From an uncultured Fretibacterium sp. (GTDB lineage: Bacteria > Synergistota > Synergistia > Synergistales > Aminobacteriaceae), in assembly GCA_937915755.1 (NCBI GenBank), contig CALGGR010000105.1, forward strand, positions 1 to 13,727: a stretch of 13,727 nucleotides of DNA. The letters are read 5' to 3'. The number at the start of each line of letters is the position of its first letter. Within the stretch, counting starts at the first letter, position 1. Of this stretch, positions 13,396-13,727 are shown in pieces. A program made the position numbers and the translations under genes. A model generated the notes under the pieces. It had not been told where the DNA came from. It ran no database searches and saw only the letters and a program-made list of their open reading frames with translations.

Positions 13396-13425
13396 ATGGG
13401 TAGTGAGAGCTTGCTAGTTAATTAG
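13396..13425 (+). pseudogene. Nine-codon remnant resembling the start of a tagged gene
   Basis: An attcaaaATG leader identical to those of three tagged genes is followed by MGSESLLVN and a stop. Compare MNEEVLVHHG and MDENVLVHHG. It could be the decayed start of an eighth tagged gene, or a leader peptide, or chance. It overlaps the following hairpin. Confidence 0.3.
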
Positions 13426-13442
13426 TGAGCTCTTGCTCTTTT
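13404..13442 (+). terminator. Terminator or attenuator hairpin after the capsid gene
   Basis: Positions 13404-13417 pair with 13422-13435 over 14 positions, including several G-U pairs, with a TTAA loop. A U-rich ctcttttat follows. A hairpin after the capsid gene commonly lowers transcription of the connector genes relative to capsid. The G-U content and mixed U-tract suggest partial termination. Confidence 0.6.
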
Positions 13443-13458
13443 ATGAGGTGCAAAAGGG

Positions 13459-13727
13459 ATGAAATTTTACGGTCAAATAGGTTTCGCTATTACACCCAGC
13501 GAACCGGATGAGCAAGGTCTCTGCAATCCTGTAATCACAGAACGTGACTATTATGGAGACGTTAACCGTGCTGTACGGCGTTGGGATCAAGGTCAGAAGA
13601 TTAATGATGACATTGATATTAGCAACGAGATCAGTATTATTTCAGATCCTTTTGTTACTCAGAACATTCCATGGATCAAGTATGTGAAGTGGAATGGGAT
13701 AGCCTGGAAGGTTTCGAGTGTCGAAGT
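13459..13727 (+). CDS. Head-tail connector-type protein (DUF7253-like), 3' end outside window
   Basis: The first 89 codons are present and the frame is open to the window edge. Upstream is gaggtgcaaaaggg. The sequence MKFYGQIGFAIT, ERDYYGDVNRAVRRWDQG, then INDDIDISNEISIISDPF and IKYVKWNGIAWKVSSVE matches a family of small phage proteins encoded just after the capsid gene that I recall as DUF7253. These are beta-rich and probably act at the head-tail junction. The sequence looks intact as far as seen. The role rests on position and pattern recall. Confidence 0.75.
   Translation, partial: MKFYGQIGFAITPSEPDEQGLCNPVITERDYYGDVNRAVRRWDQGQKINDDIDISNEISIISDPFVTQNIPWIKYVKWNGIAWKVSSVE

Overview
The window is a late (packaging and head) module of a tailed double-stranded DNA phage or prophage. 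The host is probably a gut Clostridia-type Firmicute. That inference rests on the strong aggag ribosome binding sites, the moderate-to-low GC, the gene families and the HK97-type head gene set; no host gene is visible.

Layout. Positions 1-294 carry a tRNA gene (56-129) and, directly after it, a long imperfect inverted repeat that folds into a branched RNA-like element (132-271). Next come a small four-Cys protein (295-519), a putative small terminase-like protein (614-949) and an HNH nuclease (946-1359). Between the nuclease and the large terminase lies a run of five proteins that share a short tag, HHGxxGxKWGxR followed by a YQNxDGSLT block (1370-2107, 2119-2661, 3101-3661, 3668-4207, 4209-4727). 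One untagged head-tail adaptor-like protein (2658-3089) sits inside this run. A reverse-strand gene with its own sigma70-type promoter (4733-5236) precedes the large terminase (5312-7075). Two more tagged proteins follow, using the variant tag GQKWGxRNGPPYPL. One has an ADP-ribosyltransferase-like C-terminus (7088-8230) and one has a papain-like toxin/deamidase-type domain (8519-9310). Between them is a self-contained 56-codon cassette with its own promoter and terminator (8260-8504). A small unknown protein (9307-9564), the portal (9583-10836), a protease-scaffold-capsid fusion with an internal start for the capsid part (10974-13385), a hairpin terminator or attenuator, and the start of a head-tail connector (13459 onward) complete the window.

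How the parts may work together. The terminase, nuclease, portal, protease and capsid genes form a standard HK97-style head assembly and DNA packaging set. The unusual part is the set of seven proteins with one shared tag but unrelated bodies: coiled coils, membrane segments, an ART-like fold and a papain-like fold. Their genes lie among head genes. The best single explanation I can offer is that the tag is an assembly or capsid-loading signal, so the bodies would be carried in the virion and delivered into the next cell, as phage T4 does with its internal proteins and the Alt ADP-ribosyltransferase. This is an inference. The tag itself, its seven copies, its partial nucleotide-level identity between copies and the two enzyme-like bodies are read directly from the sequence. 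Two insertions with their own promoters (the reverse-strand gene and the 56-codon gene) behave like phage morons and point to continuing cargo exchange here.
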